From Rhytidiadelphus loreus (taxonomy: Eukaryota > Streptophyta > Bryopsida > Hypnales > Hylocomiaceae), in assembly GCA_947034895.1 (NCBI GenBank), contig OX344761.1:82725839-82789838 (forward strand): a DNA stretch of 64,000 bases, read 5' to 3'. Below the pieces are notes generated by a model. It did no database searches, was not told where the DNA came from, and worked only from the letters and a program-made list of their open reading frames with translations. The position numbers were made by a program, and so were the translations under genes. Positions 31,775-44,289 of the stretch are shown here, piece by piece (the first letter of the stretch is position 1; the number at the start of each line of letters is the position of its first letter).

Positions 31775-34071
31775 CTCTTCCGGGGCGCCCTTCCCCTCCC
31801 TTTTTAACCTAGGTAACCCTATCATGCGAGATTTTCATCCTTATCTTTTAGAATTTTCACCGCATTAGGGTTTTTACGTTGGTCCTAAACTCTAACTTTT
31901 GGAGTTCAACTCCAAATCGCAAATAGATTGCGCCATTGGCTTCAAAATGTCATTTTTAGTCTACGAGACCTCCTTCCCCCTGTTCCTATCACAAAAAACT
32001 CATCAACAACTAGCGCCAATTGGAATCAGTAAAAGGGTAAAATTTTAACTTTTAGAGGTTACCTTTTCTGACTAGGGAGACTAGCTAGGGTTGTTGGGAG
32101 GAACTTAGGGAGTAAGAAAAGACCCCTTGATGACTTCGTTCCGACTTCATGCGCTTCCGAGACACCAGTCAACTCCATAAAAATCTTGTCGTAATTAATA
32201 ATTGGGGGATGTCGGTGATTCAGCTCCCTCTCGCTATCGGAATACTTCGAAACTTGTCGGGGTGCATTATTAACATAAAAGAAGATAATCTAATTTTTAG
32301 TGAAATTTTACCGCAGTTTAGATAATTTATATGAATTTCCCTTCGTGACTTTTAGCGGTTGACCTTTTGGAGATAAAAAAACCGAGACTTTTGGGGGAAC
32401 CTCGCATGAAATTTCATAAGCACGTGCCAAGTCTGAAGTCAGTCTTGCGCACGGTTAGTAGAAAGGTAAGAACCAACTTTTCTTGAATTATTGGCAGTCA
32501 GGGAATCTTCCACATGTGAGAAAATCTTGGCGAATCGATTTTGTTGTTGACTTCCTAACATACTTCCGATTCTAGAGCACCATTCGATGGCCGTAGATTC
32601 CTCTAGTTGGCCTGTCTTGAAAAAGTGACACTTACATGCTAACACTTGAGGTTCCTAATATTTCGTTGATGGAATGGGAAAACTAGAACCTATCTTTGGA
32701 GATTTACGTAAGGACCTTCCTTTCTCTCTTGGGACCAATTTAGCCAAGCATAGTCACATGCACTGGAGTTTAGGCTATTTCGTGTAAGTTCCCTGCAAGC
32801 TTGTTGTTTCCCACTACTTCGTGGTTCTAACCTATATACAAGTGGGTTTGGGAGGGATTCTAAGGGTAAAAGGCTATTTATGACCAAAGGCTATACTAGC
32901 ACGTGACGTACCTATTTTGGTTCTACACTCTTTTGGGGTTTTTTTGTATAATATTATGACTTGAAATGCAATAATCTAAAAAAAAGAAAACTATAAGTCC
33001 TAAGTGATGAATTTGGGGCTCACAGCGATGCAGACAATGCACGATATAAATATGTAAGTCATTCTCTACTTTAAATTTGTTAATCATGGTTGAGTAGCTC
33101 TTGTACGTACATTGAATGATTTACATTGATTTTTTATGATTCACATTCAAGTCTATCATTGTTGTACTATTACAAGCACACAAAGAACTCCCACGTGAAA
33201 ACCAACCTTGTCCACACCCTTTACCATGTCCAAAAATATGGCGTCATGGAACTTGAGAATTTCTAAGAGCTATTGACAAAGGAAGAGGTGCAAACATGCA
33301 AGATGTACACTCAGACGAGCTAGTATACTACGCCACTGCATTTATTTAGTGGTTTCATATTCAAGATAAGCCATCAATCATTACTATTCATCTATATGTT
33401 TGATTTGATCGTTGCATTTGTGACCTTTTTTTCAACTCAATATGTCTTGACACTAACCTCCGATGTGGTGATTTCATTCATTTAGCAAGAAATTTTTGCA
33501 ACGACTGATGCGGCGATCCACAAACTGAAAGAGGAAAATCCAGATGTCAAGGTGTCTAAGAAGGTAGTTGCAGCCACTATGAGATCAGCTATAAAGGACT
33601 CCATGGATAGGCATTACAAGAAACTCTCTAAAATCGTGGCCATCGTCAATCCTGTGTTCACTCCTGACTAGCTTAAGGAGGTACGAGAACTTCTATGTGT
33701 TAGTCAGTGGTCCACTCTATGATGTATTACACCTTGCCGTTTTATTGATATTTGGACACCTACAGATTGAGAGGCACTGCAATCATAATGCAATACCTGA
33801 ATTGACACTTGAGAAGTTGCAACTTATTGCAACTGCTACAGTATAGCCTCGACATAAGGTAAAGTGGCTCAAATGGATGAATGCCAACACTCACACGAGG
33901 GAAGCTTGTTGGTTTCCACCATGCCCGGTGAATGAGGAGAAGTGTGATATTTCTGGTGAAGGCTTGTTATTATGCAAGGGTATGCTTTCTTACTGATTCA
34001 TGTATTTAGTGATTTATAGAGTGTGCTACATGTGTTTTGATCCCTCATATATTATACAATGTCTAATTATT

Positions 34072-35673
34072 CACTGCTAGAAGAGTGTTCAAAACCAAGA
34101 CAAAACCAACACAATTTTGTTGGTACCATTATGAAAATGATTTCTAGCATTCAAAAGTTTTTTTCCAAACTGCATCAACAAGTTTTCTATTGGTTCAATG
34201 TATAATGCGTCCTATTGGCTCTACATCAACAATCTTTTGTTATTTGACACTACAACAGTTGCGACTTAACCAATTCAATAGAATTTTGTAAATTTTTTAG
34301 GAAATTCAAGAATCTTTTGGAAATATTATGGAATCTTATAGAATCTATGGAATCTCATGGAATCTTTGGACTCAACATAGCACATTCATAATATTTTGGA
34401 ATATTTTGGAATATTTTGGAATATTTTGGAATGTTCTTGTATTATAGCACTCACCTAGTCAAGGTCAATACATTGATGCCAAATAATTAATAAACCTTTT
34501 AAGCGTTGACGCATGATTTCAAACCAATATTCATTTTTGGGTAGACTCTTTTTGGTGCAATATTTGTTGAATACAATTCTTGTGGAATTTTTACTAGAGG
34601 TATGTTTTCACTACCAATCAATGCCTAAAAAATTGCAAACCAATAAAAATTGCAAATAAAAATTTATATCTGAAAAGGTCACTTTTTTTAGTTGAGTGCA
34701 ATTTGGGGTAGCCATGACAAATTGATCTAATTGGTCTCAAATTCTTTATATGTACTATAAGCAAGATTGTTAACATAATCTTAAAACCTAAAAGGCGTAC
34801 AAGCACATGATTTTGACTTTCAAGCATTTGAAATACTTTTTCTTCATCTAGGTAACATTTAAAACACTATAATCGAAATTTTAAGTACAAAGGAATTATT
34901 TTTTTGAAACTTAATCCTTCACAATTTGGTATTTTTAAAAGTCATCAGACTTTGGCGTCCATTTTGGCATAGTAAATTAAATTTTTTCAAAAATCTTTGA
35001 ACAAAAAGAATTTGAAAAATCAAGATAACTTTCATTTCCAAAAATCCATTTGTGGTTTTGATCGTCCAATCAAAAGTTATGGAGAAAGTTCAAAGAAGAG
35101 TAGGAAGGAACATTTACTTTGACATCTTCAAACATACTCTCTGAATTTTGTCCATAACTTTTTATTGAAGACTCAAAATTACAAAAGGATTTTTGGAGAT
35201 GAAAGTTAGATTAATTTTACAGATTTTCTTAGTTAAATTTTTTTGAAAAAAATTATTCTAATATACCAAAATCGACGTCAAAGTCTGCTGAGTTTAAATA
35301 CAACGAATTTGAAATGATTAAGGAAAAAAAAATTCATTGCTCAAGCAAATGCAAGGACGGTGTAATGGTCTGACTTCTGACGGGTGAACCAGGAGGTCTG
35401 AAGTTCGAAGTCCATGGGTGACAATGGGGTGGTTATATGGCTGAGCCGTCCAGAAATTCCAGGGGGCTTGAATTTTTTCAATCGTTGCCTGAAATTTCCT
35501 GGCAGCTGAAGAAATTTTTTAATACTTTTAATCTTTAAGATTTGACCTAAACAAAACCAACATAAACTTGTACAAATGAAATTCGAACCAACTGTTCCTA
35601 ACCAACAAAGGAAACCAACACATTTTCTGTTGATTTTCTCTTCATTTGGACCCTAATTATTTTTCTAGTAGTG
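34072..35673 (+). mobile_element. Non-autonomous CACTA element, 1602 bp
   Basis: The left end is CACTGCTAGAAGAGTG; the right end on the minus strand is CACTACTAGAAAAATAATT. Three-base target duplications ATT flank it (34069-34071, 35674-35676). Subterminal AACCAACAC and TTGTTGGT words occur at both ends. No coding capacity. It sits in an intron of the decayed gene and contains a SINE-like sequence. Confidence 0.75.
35349..35435 (+). mobile_element. tRNA-derived SINE-like head
   Basis: The stretch GGTGTAATGGTCTGACTTCT looks like a pol III A box. About 35 bp further, GGTCTGAAGTTCGAAGTCC looks like a B box, as in plant tRNA-related SINEs. A tRNA cloverleaf is not obvious. The 3' end is unclear. 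Confidence 0.4.
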
Positions 35674-37429
35674 ATTTTTCAAATTTTACAATTGGAGGAG
35701 GCAGCTACGGAGATGTTTGAGAACATCACCCAAAATGATAGCCTCCCTATCAATATGAACGTTCCAGGGGAGCCCCAATCACTTCTGGAGTATATTGAAA
35801 CATGGTGGATGAAGCTTTGGGACCAAGTCTACACGAGAGTGTTCAAGGGATCGGATGCCTTTAGGAAGTTGGGCTCTTTTGCATTGTACAGGGGAATCAA
35901 CCTCATGGTGAAGAGATTGATTTATAGGTATAGTAATGCATTCTTAACTACTTTGCATTTATACTCTATGTATGATATGATGATAATTATGTTTGGAGGC
36001 AAATGTATTGCATATTGGATTATTAGAGTAGCATTCTTTGGTCACGACTACAACCAAATCATTTTGGTGTCATGACAATTTCTTGTGATCAATTTCTAAC
36101 TACCATCTAACGGTACACAATATCATATTCGATACACTTAAACGAATTGTTTGACCCCTCAACTGTTGTGCATAGGTACTTCAAGTTTGAGTTGTACAAG
36201 AAGGAGGACTTACCCATGTTTCTTACTACCTGGCTAGAGTTGTCGTCCTCCAACTGTATATTCTCTATGACGCAAATGCAGAAGTGGACCAGTCCACATT
36301 TGCAAACTTGCCCTAGGTATCTGGAGTGTAACTTTGGCGTTACACCACCTGAGGAGGAGGCCCTATTTCAGACGCTCAAAGATTCTATGGTGACTAACGC
36401 AGAGTTTGACGAGTTTGCAGGACTGGATGTGGAGGCCAAGGCTAAGGCCATCAAAAAATGAGAGGTCTCTGATAAGAAGAAGGTGGAAAACTAGAGGAGG
36501 CCAAGAAGAAAACTGAGGAGAACTAGAAGCGGGTCGAGGAGAAGAAAAAGAAGCGGCTACTTGAGAAGGATCAAGAGAAGGAGAAGAAGAAGCGATAGTT
36601 ATCAAAGGATGACACCCTTTTGCCTGAATCAGCTACAAGTGCAGCAGATGCAAAGCTTTCGTCGTCCAACTTCTCCCTCCCTCAGGAGCGCTTGGGGCAA
36701 GGTATGATCCCGTCTGCTAAGATTGTGATCCCCGACATCGACAAGTGCATACTCAATGTTGGCTTGAAGAATCTTGACATGGAATCGCCAACCTTCAAGG
36801 ACGTTGAAGCTTTCTTAGCCATGGTAATTCCTTCACCTCCTTATTCCATTTTATCACATTTCAAAATTAAATTATGAAATTTGAGTACAGCATAATGATC
36901 TCACATGATACTTTTATTGACTTAGAACCACTGCGAGATTCAATGTAATTCTGATAACTAATAATGCAATGACAATGTTTTGATTTCTATGCTTCATGCA
37001 GCATTTCAATGACAAGACCCGTTCCATTGACGGAGTCAGTGGAACCGATCTAGGTGTGGACTTCACGATTGTTGATATGCCTGAAGTACTCCACGTTCCT
37101 ACTATCTCGGAAGCACCTGCTCCTATTTTAAAGTAGAACGATTTCAAAATTGACTACTTATTTCCTGTTTTCAATTTCGCTCAAGAATTCCTCTATGACA
37201 CTGGTGCACTCATTTTGATTTACCCAGCATCCTCTCCTTTACACTGAAGTCACATTCGAGGATGTTGTCAATCTTACAAGTTTTGCATTCTAAAGACATA
37301 TCTCGGCTCCAATCATCTCCACTTGACATCAACTGCAAATAAGAAGAAGACGATACATCTTGATAACTTCAATTGTATTCATTTATATGAATTTTGCATT
37401 CCATTCTACAATATTGAAATTGTTGGTTA

Positions 37430-37606
37430 TGCAGACTCAGAGGTTCTCCATCTCCTTACTTGTGCAAAATTTTGGGCCATAGACACTTCACAACTTCCCA
37501 TTCCAACTTGTCCCGTCTCAGGCCAAGGTGGGTGTAAACCTAGCTAAGGATGACATCCTTCGAAACCTTGCTTTCAGTGAAGATGTGACAATGAATGGGG
37601 ACGTGC
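37430..37606 (+). pseudogene. Exon fragment just left of LTR copy A
   Basis: The frame reads NFPFQLVPSQAKVGVNLAKD, then DILRNLAFSEDVTM and NGDVPW. It is interrupted by copy A at 37612 and should connect to 42749 onward, where a methyltransferase-like motif follows. Confidence 0.4.
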
Positions 37607-37611
37607 CATGG
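37607..37611. repeat. Target-site duplication of LTR copy A
   Basis: CATGG here and at 42744-42748, directly outside both termini of copy A. Confidence 0.8.
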
Positions 37612-38750
37612 TGTGAGTGTTTCTAACTCCACCCTTAAGTCAGAAAGTTGCACACAGGTTCTAGCGGCATAAGTTAGTAAATTGTATGGGTGAAATGTAA
37701 ACGTAGTGTTCTTTGGCCTTCCAAGCAATGGACACTTTGTTTATTATGGTAATAATTGAATTCTTTCTGCTTCAAAACAATCTAAAGTTAAAAGGTCAAA
37801 GACCTTGATGAGTAAGTAAAAACTAATCTAATGTAAAATTCTATCTAAGCTAATGTGTAGAATGCACTTTGCCCTTTCCAAAATGGTAAAGCAAGTTGAA
37901 TTCTGGTGTTCCTACTAAAAGATATCGATGAATGAAATTCGCCCCTAATTATATTCTAAAAACTTCATCCGTCAACTAAAAATAGCAAATTAATGTGAAA
38001 TAAATCTAAATTTCAGGGTTGAAAGTTTAATTAAGTTAACTAATGGAATTTTAGGAGAAAACCTAATTTTGATCTATTTTAGGAATTTTCATTCAAATTT
38101 AGGTCAAATTTTCATCCACCCTTTTGTTCTTCCAAATTAAAGTAATTTTAAAAGTAAAAGATGGATTTGGAATCTTCAAAAGATTCTCTAAAAGATTATG
38201 GTTTCAAAAGATTCCCTAGTCATGCATTGAGAATATTCCTAATTGTTCTTTAATTAATCCTAATTCTAAGTTATTATTCTAAATTTAATGATTTTTTAGG
38301 ATTTTATGGTTTTTATGGGTAAAATGATAAATTATCTTCCAATTAAGGTAAAAAGTAAGAATTTAGGACTTTTAGGTGAAAACTTTTAAATGGATGGAAA
38401 TTCCCCTTAGTTGGATGGAATTCGTTCCTTTAATAATTTTCAAGAGGATAAGGAGATAAATTAGGTTTTGACTATCCCTAATTATTCTAATATTTCCTAA
38501 GTTCCTAAATTAAGTTAGATTCCTTTTGAAATTTCTTTGGATGAAATCACTATTGCGTTTTCCAAATTAATTCAAAGTTAATCTAATTATTACTTCCACG
38601 ATTGAATTTTCAAAGATTTTCTATTGATTATTAAATTCTAACTAGCTATCAGAGTCCTAATTGTTAATTTTGTTAGTTTTAGTTTTCTAATCTAAATTTT
38701 AAAGAATGAAAGCAAAAGAAAAGACAAAAGACCAGTTTTGAAAATCATAC

Positions 38751-38822
38751 CTCAGTATTGAGAATGTCGATTGTCCCGTCATCGCAAAATACCATCATAA
38801 TTGTCTCTTCGAAGTCCTCCAT
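38751..38822 (-). CDS. Coding mini-exon inside LTR copy A
   Basis: Twenty-four codons begin MEDFEETIMMVFCDD and end DILNTE at the donor GAG|GTATGA. It differs from copy B by a few conservative changes (D/N, G/R, N/D) with no frameshift, which favours past coding constraint. Confidence 0.6.
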
Positions 38823-39729
38823 TGTCTTTCATGAATTTGCCAAATTCTTAGTGAGTTTTTGATTAATTGTTTGTTGAATTGTTATCCTAATAACCTATCT
38901 AAAAAGTCCAATTTTGTTAGTTTTGGCAATTTAAAACTAATCCTTTGAATTTAGGAATTTAAATTAAATGATAAATTTAATTCAATTTTCTCAAGCTTTC
39001 AATGAATAGTAGTTTTATTCGATTGCCAATTTTTTAATAGTTAATTCGTTAAATATTCAAAGATATTAGTTGTTGTTTGTTTTTATTGTTTTGGCTTATT
39101 AGGCCTAATAAAACAAATCCTCAAACTACAAATAAACAACTAATTTGGCTTTTGGAATCCTAATTAATAACTAAAACCAAATGAATGAATAAAATAATCA
39201 AAAACAAATCTATCAATGAATAGTAGAAAGAATAAACCAAATAAACAATACCAAAACAATTAATTGATGAATAGTTAGATTCTCACCTTAATCGTTGTTT
39301 AATACTAAAATTCCATCACGTTTTCTAATTCCTTCCCTTCCATTCCTTGTTATATTCTTCTTTCTTCCCCATTCATTCTTTCATTGTTTTTGAACTTCGA
39401 GATTGGTTATGGAGATGATAGTGAGTAGTATTCTTCCGAGAGAAGGCAAGAAATTTCAAAGATTATTGAGAGGAATTTTTATCAAAATCCGAGTGTGGCA
39501 AGCAACAACCAATCCCCTTAAAATTTTGATGATGAGTTTTTAAACGATCAAGCAATGAGAGCCTGTTTGCTAGACTTCAATGTTTGTTTTCTGAACTTCA
39601 GTTTTTCTAATGGCATCAGTGTTTGCTACTGGACTCGGTGTTTGTTGTTGGATTCGTACCATATGTTGATGCTGCTGGTTGCCTGCCCCGTTGCTCAGGC
39701 CCCTTTCCTCCGTGTGGACACGTGTCGGC

Positions 39730-39865
39730 CTCTGATTGGCCGACAGTTCCGTCCGTTCCCTTCCGTTCCCACGTCAGTCGCCGTTCCCGCGTCAATCGTT
39801 CCCGTCCATTCCCGTGACTGGTTCCCCGTCCGTTCCTGCGTCAGTCCGTTCCCACAACTTGCCTT
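39730..39865 (-). repeat. Minisatellite in LTR copy A
   Basis: Units of about 10-17 bp built on 'gttcccgt' and 'cgtcagtc' (plus strand). Adjacent are CCAAT and CACGTG-containing words (minus: GGCCAATCAGAGGCC, GACACGTGTCC) that also occur in copy B (GCGCCAATCACGCC, CCACGTGTCG), next to a different array. Confidence 0.6.
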
Positions 39866-41165
39866 CGAGCTGTCCAAGCTTCGGGCTGTCTAAACTTTTG
39901 GTGCCTTTGGCAAATAACACTAAATTTTAATGGGTTGAGAATTTTAACCAATTATCGGAATACTTAACTAAAAATCAAACAATCCAAACTAATAATCATG
40001 TAAGAATTGAATTTGATGAAAAACCAAGAAAATGAATAAAAACAACTACTTTTGATGAAAGAAACAAACAATTTTAATGAAACAAACAACCAAGGCAAGT
40101 GTGGGGACCAAATACCTCTACCACATGTATAACACGGAAAGGAGGAAAATCAACAAAGTTGGCACTTAAATAAGCTTCTAAAGAATCTTATTTTAGTTAG
40201 TAAGTCAAAGCTTCGCCGAGCAGGACAAACCAAGAATTAGTATTTTTTCACAAAGGTAAATTCTAACCCTAGAAGGTCAAAGCTTCGCCGTGCGCGAGCA
40301 ACCCCAGGGAATAATAGACGAATTAAAGTTTCAAGTGCCCGTTTCCAGGTTTCAAAGTCAAAGCTCCGCCGTGCGGGAGCAACTCCAGGAAATAACAGTC
40401 AAATCAAAGTTTCAAGTACCTGTTTCCAGATTTCAAAGTCAAAGCTCCACCCTGCGGGAGCAACCCCAGGAATAACCAGTATCCAATGACCCAAACTAGT
40501 ATTTTGAAAACTTAATTCTTAAAGGAGCTACACATGATAGTATTTAACCGAACATTAAAAACTAATTTCCAAAATTCCAAACAAAGTTTTAAGTTTAATC
40601 ACTAAAGGAGGTACACATGACAGTGTTTAACCAAACATTAACAATTATTCAAACCAAACGCTCGTTATACAACAAGTTTTGGCACGTGGTGATGCTTAAA
40701 ACCTTTTGGCAAAGTCTAGCCTTGCCGCTTTAAAGTTTTAAGTTCACAATCTAGTATCAATTTGCACAATTAGTTGGTTAGTATCCAAAAGAACAATAAA
40801 ATCAATTTAGAGTTTGGGAACTACTCCCACAACTCCCAAAATATCAAAGTTTTGGGGCTTGTAGCCTCCAAATTCAAGAAATAAGTTAGTTAACACAAAT
40901 AACACTAGATTTAGGAGATTTCCTCCACCTAAACTCTTGAAAAGCAAAGTTTTGGGGGCTTAAAACCTCCAAATTCAAACAAGAAAAGAAAAGAAAGCTT
41001 TGAAGGGGCCCTCCGGACCTTCAAAGTACAAGAGAATAGAAGAAAATAGAAGAAAAGAGCCAAAACTTGGCTTAAAAAGTGCTCCGACAAGTGTCAGTAG
41101 CACAACAAGAGCAACAACAAGAATGAAACAAGAGAATGAGGGTCACAAACAACCTCAAGGAAAGG

Positions 41166-41174
41166 CCTTATATA
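41166..41174 (-). promoter_or_regulatory. TATA box of LTR copy A
   Basis: GAGTATATAAGGCC on the minus strand, identical in context to copy B at 50990-50998. Confidence 0.6.
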
Positions 41175-42748
41175 CTCGCTCCCGGCCCCTCCTCGATAAG
41201 TTGTTCATAAATATTTTCTTACTTTCAATCTAGATATTTTGCTAAACTACCTAAACGCGTTTTTCAAATAATCTTTGTTTAATGGGAAGGAAGGTTCTCA
41301 AGCGAGTTCCTTCTAGGCCCTAAATGGACTTAGAATCTTTTTCCAAATCAAATATTTGATTTTCCCAAAAATATTTTGAAAACCTATCTAATTAACCAAG
41401 ATATTTTGCATTTTAATCTAAGGTTAGTTCTAAATTGTCTTTCTTTAGTCCAAAAGATGGCTTCTTACGCAAGACAATTATCTTGGGCAAATCCAATCTT
41501 CGATTTACAAGAGATATTTGCAAAATCAACCCAAATTAATCCAAAATTACCTTTTAAAAATCAAACTAAAGGCTGACCCTCTCTATCTTTTGAGGGACAA
41601 CTCGAAACTGAAAACAAACTGCGCCATCACATTTAGAAGACCCCAATTAGCCTAAGGGACCCTTCACCCCTACCTCTCCAACCATTTTAAAGCGCAAATT
41701 TGAGTCACGGTAACTCAAAACAAAAGTTAAAAAGCTAACTTTTGGAGTTTGCGTTTTTTGATGAAACTGTTGATTCTGGGTGGTTTAGAATATTCATGGG
41801 AGTAAGAATTGACCCTTGAAACGCTCCATTCGGACACCGCTAGCTCCTGGTTTGCCGGTCAACCCGCCGCCAAGTTGTAAATTCTTGTAAAATTCGTTGT
41901 CGGTCCTAATTCTGGTACTTGGGAATGTTGGAATGTCTTCAAACTTGACAGGGCTCTTTATTGGCACACAAAACACTATCCTAATTTTTAGTGAGATTTT
42001 ACCGCAACATTGGTAATTTCTAGGAATTTACGAATGCAGTTTTAAGCGGTTGACTTCCCATGGAGTCATCGTGGAGTTTTGTAAAATCCCAAAACTTTTG
42101 GGCAATCTTCTACAAGATGTCCATCAACTAAGGGCAAAAACAAATCTCCAATAAGGATGCTATTTTTAGCAATTCCTTAATAATTTCCACCCGTGGAGGA
42201 AATTATTTTTGATACCGGGGAAATCTTGGATGATCGATTGATCGGGCTTCTATTTGACCTCCTGACATGCTTTGACCTAGAAAAGCACCTCTCTGTATGT
42301 TCCAATCATCATTTCCTCCATCTTGGTCTGTGAATGAAAGTATTTCTCAAAATTACCTGCAAACAACAAATCTAACTCTTTCGAGTTGGATTTGGACTGA
42401 CTCGGACTAGACTCTAACTTTTAACCAGTTTGTTACATGTATACTTATAGCTGTTGTATTACATGAACAAGACACTGGGACTGGTTAACTCTCAAATTCT
42501 CACATCACTCGGAATTATTGACTTAACTACTTAATTTTACTAAAAAGACCTAAAATTAGTGAAAATGCAAAGTTTTACATGTTTCACACATTTAAGGCTA
42601 TTATACACCCCTTTGGTAGGGACTTCTACCAAAACCCACAATAACTGTATTTTTATATGTTTTTTCCTATTTTTCACTCAAAAATTAACTAAAAACCGCG
42701 AAAAATAAGTTCAGAGTTCCAAGTGCGAACTTGAGGGCTCACACATGG

Positions 42749-43430
42749 CATGGTCCTTGAGAAAAGGGTTGTGAGTTCATGTAGATGTTTGTTGAGGCAT
42801 GTACTGCATCAGGGGACGTAGTTGTTGACTGCACAACGGCCACAAGTATGGTTCTCACAATCACTTAAATACACTATGCTGTATTTTATAAATTTCCTTC
42901 GATTATTAACTCGATCGTCCACTTCATTGTATCACAAGTTCCACCATCCATGCCTGTCGTGGCATCGTGCAACGCGTCGTCATATTTTTGCATTTGAGGA
43001 ATATAAGGACATCTATGATGCCCTTATTGCTCCGATACTTTGAGCAACTGTGGTACTTGAGGCGGTGTCAGCCACTTCCACGCTTGACCTTGGCGATGGG
43101 GACAACAAGGAAGTCATCATCCAGAAGGTCAAGAAAACACTCCGATTTAGTAAGTAAGTCACCCTTGGAGCACCATAATTTAGGGATATTCCTTCATCCT
43201 AAATTAATTACAATATTCTAACATGTGGTTCACTTATTCATGTAGGCAAGGCCAAGAAATGACATCCTCCAAGCCAGTCCCATTTTTTGCAAATCCACTT
43301 TTTTTTCTGAGCCCCCCAAGATCATTTCAACTATCTTTGTATGCAGAGGCTTTGTCCCAGAATTATGTTGTACAAAACCCTCGGGTAGCTTCTAGGGCCC
43401 GATTCATGAGTCCTCGCGTTTTGTAGTTTG
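42749..43430 (+). pseudogene. N-type methyltransferase-like exons, broken
   Basis: After copy A, one frame (with a one-base shift near 42795) reads VEACTASGDVVVDCTTAT, ending near 42847. This resembles the SAM-binding motif I of N6/N4 DNA methyltransferases, which follows a 'LxxxxxACTxxGDxVxD' helix-strand. The next exon (about 42930-43043) continues HACRGI..., then HIFAFEEYKDIYDAL and IAPIL, like the 'ACRxxGRxxxxxExDxxxY' step after motif I. Later pieces (43045-43150, 43232-43426) are open but unrecognised. A catalytic DPPY-type motif was not found. Stops and frameshifts indicate loss of function. Confidence 0.45.
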
Positions 43431-44289
43431 TAGATGAAGAGACAATACAATTAGATGTGGAAACATCTTATAGAGAGGGTAGTTCCATGTCAGCACTTTA
43501 GCTATCGAACAATGTCTGGATAGGCTATTGAACGCAGTACTTTGTTGGATTTGATATATTATTCTTTCTTGGTGCTCTCTAGTGACTTCTTACTTTGACT
43601 TTGTACATTGCGAATGCGTGGGTTAGTCCTTATCTTGCCACGTTCTTTTGTGCTTTAATTTCCAATGGAAAGATAACTATTAATGCGTCTAAGTTTCCAA
43701 GGAGGTGATTTGTTTTCGAACATGATCTAGCTTTTGTATTTTCTACGATTGATAGGAACTTTTGAAAGAACATTAAGCATGATAGTAGGTTGTTTGAATC
43801 CCTTTTCAGTATCGGTTCTTCTATTTCAAATGGCTTCCTGGGAGTGGACAACAAGAATATGATACATAGATAATCATTATTTCTATTATTGGTCAAAATT
43901 GTCTAGCATAGATTGGTTAATAGGTATGTTCTTGCTGAAAAACATAAAAGATTATTTTCTTACATAAGAATGTGTGGTTTGGGAAGAAGTTGCTATTATT
44001 TGTAACAAATTTGTAAATATCTTGGGGACTATGTATACATGGCTATACAATAACTAAACAATTTTGTTCTGCAATTTCATAGCAATTGCGCACAAACTTA
44101 TGCATGCCTACCTCATATTCATAATTTTGGAGAAGGTGAAGTTAATGCTAATAATTAAATGTTCAGTTCAGTGTGCAATTGTAATTCAAGACTTCTATGG
44201 AAATATGGTTTAGGATAATCTGTTTTGGGTCATCTTGGTCTAATTTTGAGTTGTGGAGTATTGCCACTTGAAGTTGGCTTATTGGTTGT
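43431..44289. other. AT-rich stretch between broken methyltransferase-like genes
   Basis: No coding segment I can support. Confidence 0.45.

Larger units (their letters stand above)
29180..33024 (-). mobile_element. LTR copy C (diverged)
   Basis: The right end is ...GGGGCTCACA at 33024, that is TGTGAGCCCC on the minus strand, the 5' terminus of this LTR family. Reading minus it has a TATA box (31774-31767), a leader, a tandem array (30930-30484), a mini-exon with donor (29865-29815) and 'ggaaggcacaatgg'/'agaacctagttgtg' segments near 29190-29260 that echo the 3' ends of A and E. The left boundary is uncertain. A GCGAT at 29175-29179 equals the five bases right of 33024, but the base after it does not start a TG end, so the terminus may have been deleted. 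Confidence 0.65.
33172..37136 (+). pseudogene. Decayed multi-exon gene, upstream part
   Basis: A series of plus-strand exons has plausible splice sites but several stops. They are: 33172-33350 (NQPCPHPLPCPKIWRHGT); 33486-33680 (QEIFATTDAAIHKLKEEN..., TAG near 33669, donor GTACGA); 33766-33979 (IERHCNHNAIPELTLEK..., REACWFPPCP, donor GTATGC); 35683-35930 (EEAATEMFENITQNDS..., YIETWWMKLWDQ); 36175-36461 (YFKFELYKKEDLPMF..., CPRYLECNFG), running into a Lys/Glu-rich segment with stops; 36620-36822 (KIVIPDIDKCILNVGL, donor GTAATT); and 37003-37136 (HFNDKTRSIDGVSG..., ending TAG). It may continue at 37430-37611 and, across LTR copy A, at 42749 onward. I do not recognise the upstream domains; a large transposon-borne or host gene is possible. 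Confidence 0.45.
37612..42743 (-). mobile_element. LTR copy A, 5132 bp, inverted relative to copy B
   Basis: Reading minus it starts TGTGAGCCCTCAAGTTCG and ends TAGAAACACTCACA, with a 5-bp duplication CATGG. It is colinear with copy B over its whole length and about 95% identical where I compared it, except in the minisatellite. It lacks gag or pol and I see no direct terminal repeats within it, so it behaves as a solo LTR (or a very long non-autonomous element). Contents in order: U3-like region; TATA box 41174-41166; leader with three GCACGGCGGAGCTTTGAC-like segments (40450-40220); minisatellite (about 39865-39730); mini-exon 38822-38751; AT-rich region; 'ccattgcttggaaggccaaa'. It interrupts a methyltransferase-like gene. 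Confidence 0.85.
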
